Shown piece by piece: positions 55,228 through 63,999 of a stretch of DNA of 64,000 nt. The translations under genes were made by a program, and so were the position numbers. Origin of the DNA: JBCAXA01 sp038534295 (GTDB lineage: Bacteria; Pseudomonadota; Gammaproteobacteria; Steroidobacterales; Woeseiaceae); assembly GCA_038534295.1 (NCBI GenBank), contig JBCAXA010000001.1, forward strand, positions 992,001-1,056,000, given 5' to 3'. Each line of letters opens with the position of its first letter. The first letter of the stretch is position 1. The notes beneath the pieces are model-generated. The model saw nothing but the letters and a program-made list of their open reading frames with translations. It did no database searches and had not been told where the DNA came from.

Positions 55228-55785
55228 TTAGTTCACGACGACCGTGTCGCCGCTGAGCAAGAGCTGGTTCTGCTCGAGTTTTCGACCACGGGACACCTGG
55301 TTGTACTGGAACAAATACGCTTTCTGCGCTTTGCCCTCGCGTCTGAGAATTCGAATGTCATTGACGTCGGCATAGGTCGTGGTCCCTCCCGCGAGACTCA
55401 GCGCCTGCATGACATCCATCGGGCCGTCCAGCAGATACATGCCTGGCCGGTTCACCTTCCCAATGATGTAAACGCGGCTGCCGCGCACCTCGAGCAACGA
55501 CACGGTCACAACCGGATCTTCGATGAATGCTTCCAGTCGGCCGGTCAGCTCTTCGGTCACTGTTTTTATTGTTCTCCCAGCAGCTTGTAGTCGGCCAGCC
55601 AGAGGGAAAGCGATCTCTCCGTCGGGAGCAACCAGCACCTCGCGACTCAGGTCCGGATCCTTCCAGACGGTGACGGTTAAGCGGTCACCCGGTTCTAGCG
55701 CGTACTCGGCCAGTTGGCCGTAGGCCTCGCTAGAAACGAAAACGGAAAGCAAGGCTAGGAGAAGGCAATTACAGATTTGTTTCAT
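55228..55785 (-). CDS. Wza-like polysaccharide export protein
   Basis: A 185-residue exported protein with a signal peptide ending EAYG, a poly-export (PES) domain with YALEPGDRLTVTVWKDPDLSR-like residues broken into the pattern EPGDRL...WKDPDLS, and an SLBB-type segment (IIGKVNRPGMY). Full Wza is near 370 residues; this is the short form typical of PEP-CTERM loci. No lipobox is seen. It probably connects the inner-membrane complex with the outer-membrane barrel encoded next. Confidence 0.9.
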   Translation of the reverse strand: MKQICNCLLLALLSVFVSSEAYGQLAEYALEPGDRLTVTVWKDPDLSREVLVAPDGEIAFPLAGRLQAAGRTIKTVTEELTGRLEAFIEDPVVTVSLLEVRGSRVYIIGKVNRPGMYLLDGPMDVMQALSLAGGTTTYADVNDIRILRREGKAQKAYLFQYNQVSRGRKLEQNQLLLSGDTVVVN

Positions 55786-55817
55786 TTTTTTGAATATCGT
55801 GTGTTGCGATTAAACAA

Positions 55818-55855
55818 GGAAAACCAGTGCCGGTTTTCACCGACACTGGTTTTGT
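55818..55855 (-). terminator. Terminator between the VPLPA-CTERM gene and the export operon
   Basis: On the minus strand an AAAACCAGTG-type arm pairs with CACTGGTTTT around a hairpin that includes a second CGG/CCG pairing, followed by a T-rich stretch. It lies after the VPLPA-CTERM gene stop and before the Wza-like gene. It could end most transcripts after the substrate gene, letting some read into the export genes. Confidence 0.72.
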
Positions 55856-55883
55856 AGATCCGTTCGGACGTTAGGGCGATTAG

Positions 55884-56429
55884 CTAAGCCGCTGCCTGCA
55901 ACCTCCCCGCAAATGGTTCGACGGCAATCGCGTCATTGGATGCCGCTTTGCGACTCCGTCGTTGCGTGTACCAGAAAAGCGCGACGGCCGAGAGCAGCAG
56001 CGTCAGCGCGGGCGGCAATGGCACCGGATTGGCGAGCACGACGCTGACACCATAGAGGCCGCTGGTCTCGCCGGGCGCTACGGCAGCAGAGACTTGCAAA
56101 AAATACGTGCCCGGCATCAAGAAAAAAGTGATCGATCCGGCCATGTCGAGCATGCTGACCGTGGCCGTCGACGTGGTCAGCATCGCGCTGAGACTCTGTA
56201 GAGGCTGGGTCGGAAACGCGAAATCGGTCAGTGTTAGGCGATAGCCGCCGCTATTGACGACATCGAACTCAAAGATGTTGAACGACGATCCGATAACGGT
56301 CGACGTTGCGCTGCATACCGAGTCGGCAACGGTGGGCGACCCTGTGCATTCGACCGTGGCCGCAGCCGCGCTCGAGCCGAGACCGAGCAACGTCGCGAAT
56401 ACTAAGGCTTTAGTTCGACGAAAGAACAT
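55884..56429 (-). CDS. VPLPA-CTERM exported protein, likely exosortase substrate
   Basis: A 181-residue exported protein with a signal peptide (about 1-23, ending AAA), a Thr/Ser-rich beta domain and a C-terminal sorting signal: VPLPPALTLL, a hydrophobic helix, then basic residues (RRSRK). This is the VPLPA type recognised by XrtD-like exosortases. After the basic cluster there is an unusual extra tail of about 20 residues (ending GRLQAAA). It lies directly after the RHH-like gene and is separated from the export genes by a terminator. Confidence 0.83.
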   Translation of the reverse strand: MFFRRTKALVFATLLGLGSSAAAATVECTGSPTVADSVCSATSTVIGSSFNIFEFDVVNSGGYRLTLTDFAFPTQPLQSLSAMLTTSTATVSMLDMAGSITFFLMPGTYFLQVSAAVAPGETSGLYGVSVVLANPVPLPPALTLLLSAVALFWYTQRRSRKAASNDAIAVEPFAGRLQAAA

Positions 56430-56469
56430 GGTGAGAAAGACTCCGTAGAAAAATGATGGGTCGGCTCGA

Positions 56470-56949
56470 CTACGCAGAGGCGGCTTTGCGCTCCGTCGGT
56501 CGAAACAGGTACTTGTGATACAGGTAGTCCTTGAAACGTCGCTTGAGGCGTGAAAAGCCCTCCTCATTGCCGTCGGACGCGCCAAACAGTGCCCGCAGCT
56601 GCACCGTTGCCACCGGTTCGTCCCGCGACGAACTGGCCAGTAATGCAATGTCGCGAAGCTCGACCCGCTCATCTGGATCGTCAACGCCGCTGTTGATGAT
56701 GCCGTCGAGTTGGCTCGAGTCGATCGAGAAGAAACGCATCAGGTCGGTGCCGGACTCGACAAACACCGGCAGCAATTGCGGGCCGGCGACGGCGGGGTCG
56801 AGCAGCGGCCCCAGCCGCGCCATAACGATATCGATGGCGTAGCGCATAACGTCCGCCTCCCTAACCGCCAACCGATCTGCCAGCACGCGCAATTTGGCGC
56901 GGTCCGCATCACTCAATCGCAGCGAAATTGCGCTGTTACGAATTGCCAC
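56470..56949 (-). CDS. Ribbon-helix-helix-like protein at the head of the exosortase operon
   Basis: A 159-residue protein. Residues 5-45 (ISLRLSDADRAKLRVLADR and following) look like a ribbon-helix-helix DNA-binding domain with a strand plus two helices; the remainder is unrecognised and ends in a basic segment (LKRRFKDYLYHKYLF). I chose GTG 56949 because AAGGAG lies just upstream and the longer frame (to 57030) lacks similarity to the fold. It could be a transcription regulator of the downstream VPLPA-CTERM and export genes; this is inference. It precedes the substrate gene by 40 bp. Confidence 0.62.
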   Translation of the reverse strand: MAIRNSAISLRLSDADRAKLRVLADRLAVREADVMRYAIDIVMARLGPLLDPAVAGPQLLPVFVESGTDLMRFFSIDSSQLDGIINSGVDDPDERVELRDIALLASSSRDEPVATVQLRALFGASDGNEEGFSRLKRRFKDYLYHKYLFRPTERKAASA

Positions 56950-57256
56950 CCTCGCGCCGCTCCTTAACAAATCAGAAATCCTGGAGCAGTAAGGTAGTGC
57001 AGTCGTATGACTTCTGCGTTTCGTCCGCATGACTATTGATTAACATAAGCCTTACGGTACGGGCGCCACGCATCGACCCGCGTCATGCAGGCAATTTTTG
57101 GCTAGGCGAGTCGCGACAACGACCGACTGCCACTGCGCGAATCGCAAGGGCACGTGAAATCTCGTCATCAAGGCGTGCAACAATCCGGCCCGCTGTGAGA
57201 GCAGCGACCACGCGTGCGGGCGTACGCTGGTCTCAACAAAAAGAGCGAACAATCAG
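56950..57256. other. Divergent intergenic region with paired CGYATGACT repeats
   Basis: This 307-bp stretch separates the RHH-like gene from the flippase gene. It contains two direct repeats, CGTATGACT (57004-57012) and CGCATGACT (57026-57034), spaced 22 bp start to start (two helical turns). No convincing sigma-70 or sigma-54 promoter was found, though both operons must start here or nearby. The ATGAC core resembles the upstream repeats at 20546-20563, possibly by chance. Confidence 0.5.
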
Positions 57257-58549
57257 GTGTACCGACGGGTCGCAAAAACCGTGCTTGCGCTGTTCTTCGG
57301 GACCGGACAGGAAGTCTTGTTCCAAGTGCTATCGGCGGTCGTCTGGATCTACGCCTGGGGACCCGATCTGTATGCCGAATGGCTGCTGGTTTCGTTGATG
57401 CCGACACTGTTGATGCGCGGGAACACCGGGCTGTTTCATTGTGCGAGCAGCCAGCTCATCACCAATTTCGCGGCCGAGGACTGGATCGCTGCGCGTCGTT
57501 CATACGACACCTTGCGTCACGGACAGCAGTTTTTCTTGCTGCTGATTGCGGTGATCTACACCAGCGCTTGCCTGGTATTTGCAGGCGGCTTCAATTTGAA
57601 CAGCCTATCGAGCGCCGACATCGCGGCAGCCATGGGCCTGTTCCTCATTCAGTTTGCGCTGTTCCAGCAACAGCAGATTCTCTTATCGGTCACCAAAGCG
57701 GCCGGGCACGCGCCGTTGGCCGTTATGTGGCAGAACCTTTTTCGAGCAGCATTTATCGCGCCGATGCTTTGTGGGGCGTTTTTTGCAGGGCCACTGGTGT
57801 GCCTGGGCATGGCAATGGCTTGCCAAGCAGTCGTCGTTGCAACGAGTTGGCAACGTCTCGGCCAATTCCGACGCGAACTGCCGAGCGAGGTCATCCAGCC
57901 CGAGCGGCACGAAGTAATTGCGCTGGTGCAACGAGGCTTAGGCTTCTCTGCATTCGGCTTTGGACAGACGCTGCTGCACAACGCCGCCGTCTGGGCCTTG
58001 GGCTTCGTCGCTGGACCGTTGGCCGGGGCCGCGTTTCATAACATGCGCACGATCGCGCGAAGCGTTGTCTTGATGGCCGTCGCACTAGAACAGGCCACAC
58101 GCCTCGAGTTGTCGCGGCTGTTTGCCGGCGGCAAGGCCGACGCTGCCGAACGCTTACTGTCACGCATGCTCGTTGTGACAACGACCGCCGCTGGTATCAC
58201 AACGCTCGTGGTCTTGCTGGTCGGCGAGTGGGCGTTCACGATAATGACGCAGAATCGACTCGTTTTCGATGCAGCGACGTTTGCTTGCCTTTGTGGCGCC
58301 GGGTTTGTGTTCGCCGTTGCATTTGTGTACCTAGCAGTGAGTTTTGCCCTCAATGAGCACAGTCGCCTCTCGATACGCTATGCGTGCCTCGTTGCGTTTA
58401 CGATCCCGCTGATAGTCTTCGCCGCCAACAACGGTGCGTTTGCCTTAGCGCTTGCCGGAGCAGGCGCTGATGTCGTTTTTCTTGCGCTGGCTCGACGCCA
58501 GGCCCAAGGCGTACTCCGGCAACGGAATGAGGCCGCGCATGTCGTTTGA
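57257..58549 (+). CDS. Polysaccharide flippase-like membrane protein (Wzx-type)
   Basis: A 430-residue polytopic membrane protein with about 12 hydrophobic segments and few charged residues, like the Wzx/MATE-type flippases that move lipid-linked repeat units across the inner membrane. No single motif proves the family. It starts at GTG 57257. The downstream gene overlaps its end (the polymerase ATG is 58539). Given the WecA-like starter, the Wzy-like gene and the Wzz-like gene, a Wzx/Wzy-dependent pathway is the likely role. Confidence 0.75.
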   Translation: MYRRVAKTVLALFFGTGQEVLFQVLSAVVWIYAWGPDLYAEWLLVSLMPTLLMRGNTGLFHCASSQLITNFAAEDWIAARRSYDTLRHGQQFFLLLIAVIYTSACLVFAGGFNLNSLSSADIAAAMGLFLIQFALFQQQQILLSVTKAAGHAPLAVMWQNLFRAAFIAPMLCGAFFAGPLVCLGMAMACQAVVVATSWQRLGQFRRELPSEVIQPERHEVIALVQRGLGFSAFGFGQTLLHNAAVWALGFVAGPLAGAAFHNMRTIARSVVLMAVALEQATRLELSRLFAGGKADAAERLLSRMLVVTTTAAGITTLVVLLVGEWAFTIMTQNRLVFDAATFACLCGAGFVFAVAFVYLAVSFALNEHSRLSIRYACLVAFTIPLIVFAANNGAFALALAGAGADVVFLALARRQAQGVLRQRNEAAHVV

Positions 58550-59789
58550 ATTCTATCTGTGGCTGCTCGTGCAAGGCGGCGTATTGGCTGCGCTACTCGC
58601 CGTCAATCGCGTCAGTTTCAAAAGCGGCGCGCGACTGTTCTCGCCCATCTCGTGGTTCGTGCTGTTCTACGCCCTGGCCTTTTGGCTGCCACAGGTCTTT
58701 TTGCCGGCGTTCGATTTCACGATGATCGGGGCCTACAACGTCGTTGAAAATCAGCAGGTGGCGCGCGCAGTTGCTACCCAGCACGCGCTGATTGCATTCC
58801 TGGTACCGGTCGCACTCGGTTTTGCATTGACCGGGCGGCGTGCGCCAGCCACGCTTGCGCTGAGGCAATTGCGTGGCCGCGAACTTCGCGTTGGCGTCGT
58901 GCTTGGCGTCATCGGACTCGGCGCGGTTGGCGCCATGCTGGTAAGCCTCGACCCGAACAGCATGCGCTCAATTCTTGTCGCCAGCACGCCAGGCAAGATC
59001 TTATACGCCCTGTCCTTCTGGCTTACGCTCGGCTACATGATCACCGCGGCGTGGCTGATCCGTAAGCGGCGTTACACCCTGTTGCTAATCGTGACCGGAT
59101 TGTTTGCGGTAGCACTATTGCCGCTTGGCGGGCGGGGTCGCATTCTGTGGCCCATCGCCGGGCTGGTTGCATGGGCCACCGTCTCTGGGTACGCGCGTAT
59201 CCGCCTTTGGAAACTGCTGACAGCGGCCGTTGTTCTCGGCGTCGTGCTGCAATCACTCGATCCGATACTGCTGTACTACAAAGGCTATGACACGGCGGAT
59301 CAGGCCATTGATCGATTCCTGACCGGCCTAGATTTACAGACATTTTTGTTCGCGCGGAATTTCGACTCGCTGCACAATCTTGCCGTCATCGTCGTGGAAG
59401 ATCGCGTGCCGACGAGCTTTTGGTACTTGCTGAACAACTCACAAGCAGCTTTCATGAATGCGTACTTCCCGAGCGTGGCGTGGAATGGCGTCGGCTATCC
59501 CGCGACCCTCCCCGGCGGACTTTGGCTGTCCGGACGCTGGGTCACGCTGATCGGCGGCGGCGTGGCTTTTGGACTGTTCCTTGGACTGCTGTCGCGCGCC
59601 TATCGGCGGATCAATAGCGAACTCGGTTTAATTGCCTATTGCATTGCCATGCCATGGCTCTGCCACGTCGGTATTTCTTATCTCGACAGCTACGTCAAGA
59701 TGGCGGCATTGATTCTGCCGGGCGTTGCGCTCGCCTGGTTGTTCGGCAGCCGGCGTCGCAACGCGAGCCCGGTACTGCGCTCGGCCTGA
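58539..59789 (+). CDS. O-antigen/EPS polymerase-like membrane protein (Wzy-type)
   Basis: A 416-residue membrane protein with about 10-11 hydrophobic segments and a hydrophilic loop in the second half (about 250-330, with YYKGYDTADQAI and the ALLPLGGRGR turn). Wzy polymerases are poorly conserved, so the call rests on topology and context. ATG 58539 has a GAGG ribosome site 7 nt upstream and overlaps the flippase stop; other in-frame starts (58527, 58452) are less likely. Confidence 0.72.
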   Translation: MSFEFYLWLLVQGGVLAALLAVNRVSFKSGARLFSPISWFVLFYALAFWLPQVFLPAFDFTMIGAYNVVENQQVARAVATQHALIAFLVPVALGFALTGRRAPATLALRQLRGRELRVGVVLGVIGLGAVGAMLVSLDPNSMRSILVASTPGKILYALSFWLTLGYMITAAWLIRKRRYTLLLIVTGLFAVALLPLGGRGRILWPIAGLVAWATVSGYARIRLWKLLTAAVVLGVVLQSLDPILLYYKGYDTADQAIDRFLTGLDLQTFLFARNFDSLHNLAVIVVEDRVPTSFWYLLNNSQAAFMNAYFPSVAWNGVGYPATLPGGLWLSGRWVTLIGGGVAFGLFLGLLSRAYRRINSELGLIAYCIAMPWLCHVGISYLDSYVKMAALILPGVALAWLFGSRRRNASPVLRSA

Positions 59790-59804
59790 CGCGAGACGAC
59801 GACC

Positions 59805-60425
59805 GTGTTCTATCGATTTCGGCGAGCGATTCATCTTTTGGTGCGGGTGTTTGGGTTTTTGCCAAAGCCGTTGCTGCGCTTTTTGTATCGGCTTGCGGAG
59901 CCTTTCAACGGACTCTTCTTTGTGCTGATCCGCTACCTGGTGTTGGCTAATCTATGCCGGCGCTGCGGCGACAACGTCTTCGTCGGTGGCGACGTCGAGA
60001 TCAAGTTTTTTGAAAACCTTTCGATTGGCAATAACGTCAGTATTCATCGCTCCTGCTACGTTGACGCCTTGGGCGGCATTGAGATCGGCAACGACGTATC
60101 GATCGCTCATCAAACCTCGCTGGTCGCCTTTGAACATGGCTGGGACGATACCTCCATACCGATTCGCAAGAATCCGCTGATCGCAAAACCGATCAGTATT
60201 GCGGACGACGTCTGGATCGGTGCTGGCGTCCGCCTTCTGGCCGGCGCTCGCATTGCGACGCGCTGCGTCGTTGCGGCCGGCTCAGTCGTCACAGCGAAAA
60301 CCGAGCCGAAGGCGGGCTATGTCCTCGCCGGCATACCGGCAACGCCCAAGAAGGCGCTGCCGATGGCCGGCCGTGACGCCGCCGACGCACCCGTTGAATC
60401 CGAGCGTGTTCGTCAGTTGCGCTAA
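59805..60425 (+). CDS. Hexapeptide-repeat O-acetyltransferase
   Basis: A 206-residue acetyltransferase with a left-handed beta-helix of the hexapeptide type (residues 55-190, repeats such as IGNNVSIHRSCYV, IEIGNDVSIAH, IADDVWIGAGVRL and CVVAAGSVVT). A hydrophobic helix near the N-terminus may associate it with the membrane. It would O-acetylate a sugar of the exopolysaccharide using acetyl-CoA. The start is GTG 59805, and it is followed by a sulfotransferase gene. Confidence 0.84.
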   Translation: MFYRFRRAIHLLVRVFGFLPKPLLRFLYRLAEPFNGLFFVLIRYLVLANLCRRCGDNVFVGGDVEIKFFENLSIGNNVSIHRSCYVDALGGIEIGNDVSIAHQTSLVAFEHGWDDTSIPIRKNPLIAKPISIADDVWIGAGVRLLAGARIATRCVVAAGSVVTAKTEPKAGYVLAGIPATPKKALPMAGRDAADAPVESERVRQLR

Positions 60426-60460
60426 AGGCGCCGCCGCACGGAAAGGTCAGACTCATCACG

Positions 60461-61363
60461 ATGCTACCGAACGTCTTCATCCCAGGCGCACCGAAGTGCG
60501 GCACGACGGCGCTCGCCGATTACCTCAGCACGCACCCTGCTGTGTTCCTTGGTCACATCAAAGAACCGAACTACTGGTCGTCGGACATGCCGTTCTACGC
60601 GCGCCGCGAAGGCTTAACCGACGAAGACGCATATCTCGAGATCTATGCGCGCGCGCCACGTACGGCGCAGGTGGCGATCGACGCATCGACACATTACCTT
60701 TTTAGCGACGTCGCCGTTGCGCGCATCACGGCACGCTTTCCTGACGCGCGCTTCATCGTCTGTTTGCGCAATCAGACCCAGATCGCTCACGCGTGGCACA
60801 TGCAGATGGTCAATGCAGGCTATGACACTGTCGCCGACTTTTACGACGCCTGGCAGCTGGTCGAGCAACGCAAACAAGGCGACGCAATCCCGTCGTCATG
60901 CCCAGAGCCTAAGCTGTTGGACTATGGCGGCATCGCGTCCGTTGGACACCAACTTCAGCGACTGATGCAGCACGTTGAGCGCGATCGGCTGCACTGGGTT
61001 TTTCTTGAGGACTTAAAGCATGACCCGCGCCGCTGTTATCTCGAGATTCTCTCGTTCCTCGGCCTCGACGACGACGGCCGCGTCGAATTCAAGCCATCCA
61101 ACCCGGCTTTCCAAAATCGATCGGGTCTCGCGAGTCGTCTCGCACGCAGCCCGCGTCTTCGACCCTACGTCAACCGGCTGCTTGCGACGATCGGTCCGAC
61201 TGCGACGCAAACGGTGAAGTCGATCGCCAAACGTGCGCTGTACCGGCCAGCCAAGCGCTCGCCCGTCGACGCCGGTTTGCTGGATTCAATGCAAGCTCGC
61301 TTCGCCGCCGACAACGAGCGACTCATGGCGCTGACCGGTCGCAGCTTCAATTCGGCGGGCTAA
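60461..61363 (+). CDS. Sulfotransferase (PAPS-dependent, EPS-modifying)
   Basis: A 300-residue sulfotransferase with the 5'-phosphosulfate loop GAPKCGTTALADYL (9-22) and an LRNQTQIAHAWHM segment matching the 3'-phosphate region of bacterial sulfotransferases. It has the later EPKLLDYGG and FLGLDDDGR segments seen in the same family. It probably puts sulfate on the exopolysaccharide using PAPS. Its end overlaps the convergent GH-like gene by 17 bp. Confidence 0.87.
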   Translation: MLPNVFIPGAPKCGTTALADYLSTHPAVFLGHIKEPNYWSSDMPFYARREGLTDEDAYLEIYARAPRTAQVAIDASTHYLFSDVAVARITARFPDARFIVCLRNQTQIAHAWHMQMVNAGYDTVADFYDAWQLVEQRKQGDAIPSSCPEPKLLDYGGIASVGHQLQRLMQHVERDRLHWVFLEDLKHDPRRCYLEILSFLGLDDDGRVEFKPSNPAFQNRSGLASRLARSPRLRPYVNRLLATIGPTATQTVKSIAKRALYRPAKRSPVDAGLLDSMQARFAADNERLMALTGRSFNSAG

Positions 61364-63860
61364 CGTCCGTTGCCGAAAATGCACCGTTTGCTGTCGTAAA
61401 GATCAACACCGCGCCGGGCGCGACGGTGAACGAGGCAGGATCGGCGTCTTCGAGCGGCAACAGCTGCAACCTTGGCCGGTTTTCGGTTTGTGTTGCGAGC
61501 CGAATGCGCAGCGGTACATCGCTGGCGTTGGAGATCAGTTGCGGTTTGCCGGCGCCGTTAGACAACCGGGCTCGAGCTGCCTCTGCCGCGGCTACGCGTA
61601 CTTGCTGCCCCTCGAGAGCAATCTGAGGAAAGGCGCCTTGCCAAAGTTGCCATGCCCAGGCGGCATCGCGCGCCGGCATGAGCATCGATAACGACGAGTG
61701 CGCCGGGATAAAGTGCGGCCACTGGCCACGCGGCAAGATGCCGGCCGGCAGGATCGTGCTCGCCATAGCGTCAAATGCCGGACCACCGCGTTCCGGCTTG
61801 CTCATCCAAACGATCGGAATACCGCGGACGGTCGGATTATAGGCCCCGCTAACGGCGGCCGCCGGCATGACATCGTTGAGGCTCCGTGCCGTACCACGGC
61901 GCAGTGCCGCAACCTCAGCCTCACCGGCCAGCACGTAATCGCAAAACGCTTGCGATGGTTGAAACACCCCACTGACGTGGCATGCGACGACGCCTTGCGG
62001 GGACCCCGGTTCGTGAAACAACGTGTATAGCGCACGCAGCAGCTCTCGATTCGCCAACAGCGGCAGCTCTGTTTGCCGAGTGCCGCCGCGCTCGAAACCG
62101 AAACCAGCCGTGGCATTCGCGCTTGGCTGCGTCTCGGCCACGAGGTCGAGAAAAACGCCATCGATGCCGACGTCATCGCGCAGGTCCGTGATGTGTCGGA
62201 CCAAAAAGTCACGGTAGGCGTTGCTGGCCGCCGCCGGTCGAATGGCGCGGACCCCACCGCGCGTGCGACCGAAGCGCAGCGGCAACGCAGCGACGTCTGC
62301 CGCAAGGTCCGACCACTCTGGCGCAGCCAGCGACAACTCGAGACCCACGTAGGCCAGTACGCGCAGGCCGCGCCGATGCGCGAGGTCACACAAACGCTTC
62401 AATGCTGCACGCTCAGCAGCCGTACTTGGCCCGGGATAACCTTGCCAGCCGGTCCAACCCTGGTGGACGACGATGGTGCGCAGGCCATCCGCAACGGCTC
62501 GATCTAGCGACGACGCAGCGGTTTTTGACGGCGCGTCGAGTCCTGCCGCAAGGCTACGTCGATAGGAACCTGCATCCAACCACCGTTGTCGCGTCAGGTG
62601 CAGCGCGTCAGGAATTTGCAGTGGGTTGTACGCGGCGAGGCGCTCGGTCGATGGCAATGCGCGGACTGGGAGAATCTGCAGACCCAGCATCAGCGAATCG
62701 CTCGCTGCCCTGGCAGCGCTGAGTCGCATCGAGAATTGGCAAGCGTCTTGTGTGCAGTGGCTGGATGCTGGCGCTTCGCGCACGTCGTACAACTGCCTGG
62801 ACTCGGCGATCACCGCGATCCCGCGCGCCGCGTCATCGAGCACATAGACATTCGCGAATGGCCAGTTGGTCGCGGCATCGACAAGCGGCGCGTGACCGTA
62901 ATCGGGCCCGTGTCGCTCGTCGGCGCTGTCATACACTTCCTGTGTCGGTCCCCAGCTCAACCCAAGGCCATTGCGGCGGTGCATATTGAGGGTCAGCGCT
63001 ATTGGCTGAGGCGCCTCGGATTGGGCCACGAAGGAATAGCGCAGCAGACCGTCGAACGACAGGAACCCGGTGAGGACGTAGCGGTCGTTGCCGGCTCGAA
63101 GTTCGCTGCGCCACGCTACGCAGGCTGGCGACTCTTCGACGAACGCCACCGGCGTCGCGACAGACAGCGCGTTCCCGTTGGCCCGCAATGCCGTCGGTGC
63201 GCTGAGCAGCGGCGCACCGGCCGCATGCACAGCGGCCGGTAAGCCGTTTTGCCCGAGGGTTATCGTTCGCCCAAGCACGTGCAGAGTCTCATCAACAACG
63301 TCAATCGGCTCGTACGGCGACGGGATGATCGCCCCAGCGTACCGAGCACATCCTGTCGAACGACCGCTCGCTCGTTTCGGTGCCTGCTTGGCGCCGTGCG
63401 ACTCGAGGTAGTTCCAATGCGCCGCGATACGTGCGTCGCCGGCGGGCAGGTTTTCGCCGAACGGGATGACCCGAAACGACACTCGGCCGATCGATGCTCC
63501 GGTCAGCTCGTCGCTGACGACGACGGTGTAGTCGCCGGGCGCCAGGAAATCGCCGGATGTATGAACGGTATCGAACAGGAGTGTCAGAGCAGCGCCGGAC
63601 GTATCGGCGGGAAGCCGCAGCGTCTGGCGAAAACGGCGGCGACCATCCAGAGTCAGTCGGATGCTCGTTTCGGCAGATCGAACACCGACAAGGTTGAAGC
63701 GGATCGACTCTCCGGGCTCGATCGCAATTGCTGTCGCGTGCTCGACGGCCAAGTCCGCTCGCGCGGCGCTAGCGCAAACAAACGCTGCCGCAATTACGAG
63801 CGCCGCTGCCGAGCGCAACAGTGGTGATGCCGTCGCGTTACATGCCAAGCGCGAGCCCAT
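61347..63860 (-). CDS. Exported glycoside-hydrolase-like protein (TIM-barrel, DUF6067-like)
   Basis: An 837-residue exported protein with signal peptide (about 1-36), N-terminal beta-sandwich domains and a C-terminal region with a barrel-type pattern: GWTGWQGYPGPS, VLAYVGLELS and GIDGVFLDLV, where the Asp of the last could be catalytic. The layout resembles DUF6067/GH123-like proteins; I could not confirm the family. It may trim or process the exopolysaccharide. ATG 63860 was chosen because it begins the signal peptide; a longer frame would run through the glycosyltransferase gene. It overlaps that gene's 3' end by 23 bp. Confidence 0.7.
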   Translation of the reverse strand: MGSRLACNATASPLLRSAAALVIAAAFVCASAARADLAVEHATAIAIEPGESIRFNLVGVRSAETSIRLTLDGRRRFRQTLRLPADTSGAALTLLFDTVHTSGDFLAPGDYTVVVSDELTGASIGRVSFRVIPFGENLPAGDARIAAHWNYLESHGAKQAPKRASGRSTGCARYAGAIIPSPYEPIDVVDETLHVLGRTITLGQNGLPAAVHAAGAPLLSAPTALRANGNALSVATPVAFVEESPACVAWRSELRAGNDRYVLTGFLSFDGLLRYSFVAQSEAPQPIALTLNMHRRNGLGLSWGPTQEVYDSADERHGPDYGHAPLVDAATNWPFANVYVLDDAARGIAVIAESRQLYDVREAPASSHCTQDACQFSMRLSAARAASDSLMLGLQILPVRALPSTERLAAYNPLQIPDALHLTRQRWLDAGSYRRSLAAGLDAPSKTAASSLDRAVADGLRTIVVHQGWTGWQGYPGPSTAAERAALKRLCDLAHRRGLRVLAYVGLELSLAAPEWSDLAADVAALPLRFGRTRGGVRAIRPAAASNAYRDFLVRHITDLRDDVGIDGVFLDLVAETQPSANATAGFGFERGGTRQTELPLLANRELLRALYTLFHEPGSPQGVVACHVSGVFQPSQAFCDYVLAGEAEVAALRRGTARSLNDVMPAAAVSGAYNPTVRGIPIVWMSKPERGGPAFDAMASTILPAGILPRGQWPHFIPAHSSLSMLMPARDAAWAWQLWQGAFPQIALEGQQVRVAAAEAARARLSNGAGKPQLISNASDVPLRIRLATQTENRPRLQLLPLEDADPASFTVAPGAVLIFTTANGAFSATDVSPPN

Positions 63861-63999
63861 AGATTGCTTGCGTCTTTGCCAATACCGTTTCCTGATCGTA
63901 CTCCGTCGCGAAATGCTCGCGACTCTTCCGACCCATCGAGCGGCGCAGTTCCGGGGAGGCAATCAGCCGATCGACGGCGGCGGCGAGTTTTTCGATGTC
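63838..63999 (-). CDS. Glycosyltransferase C-terminus (partial, start outside window)
   Basis: A minus-strand frame open from 63999 to a TAA at 63838-63840 encodes 53 residues (DIEKLAAAVDRLI...RSMGRKSREHF...). The pattern of a helix, then S/G-x-RSMG, then a terminal EYDQETVLAKT helix is the usual end of GT4 glycosyltransferases. The gene continues beyond the window. Its stop overlaps the start of the GH-like gene, so the two are probably cotranscribed. Confidence 0.72.
   Translation of the reverse strand, partial: DIEKLAAAVDRLIASPELRRSMGRKSREHFATEYDQETVLAKTQAIYGLALGM

Noticed and set aside
57050..57250. A sigma-54 promoter for the flippase operon
   Set aside because: TTGGC around 57105 has no GC at the required 10-bp distance, so the -24/-12 pattern is not met.
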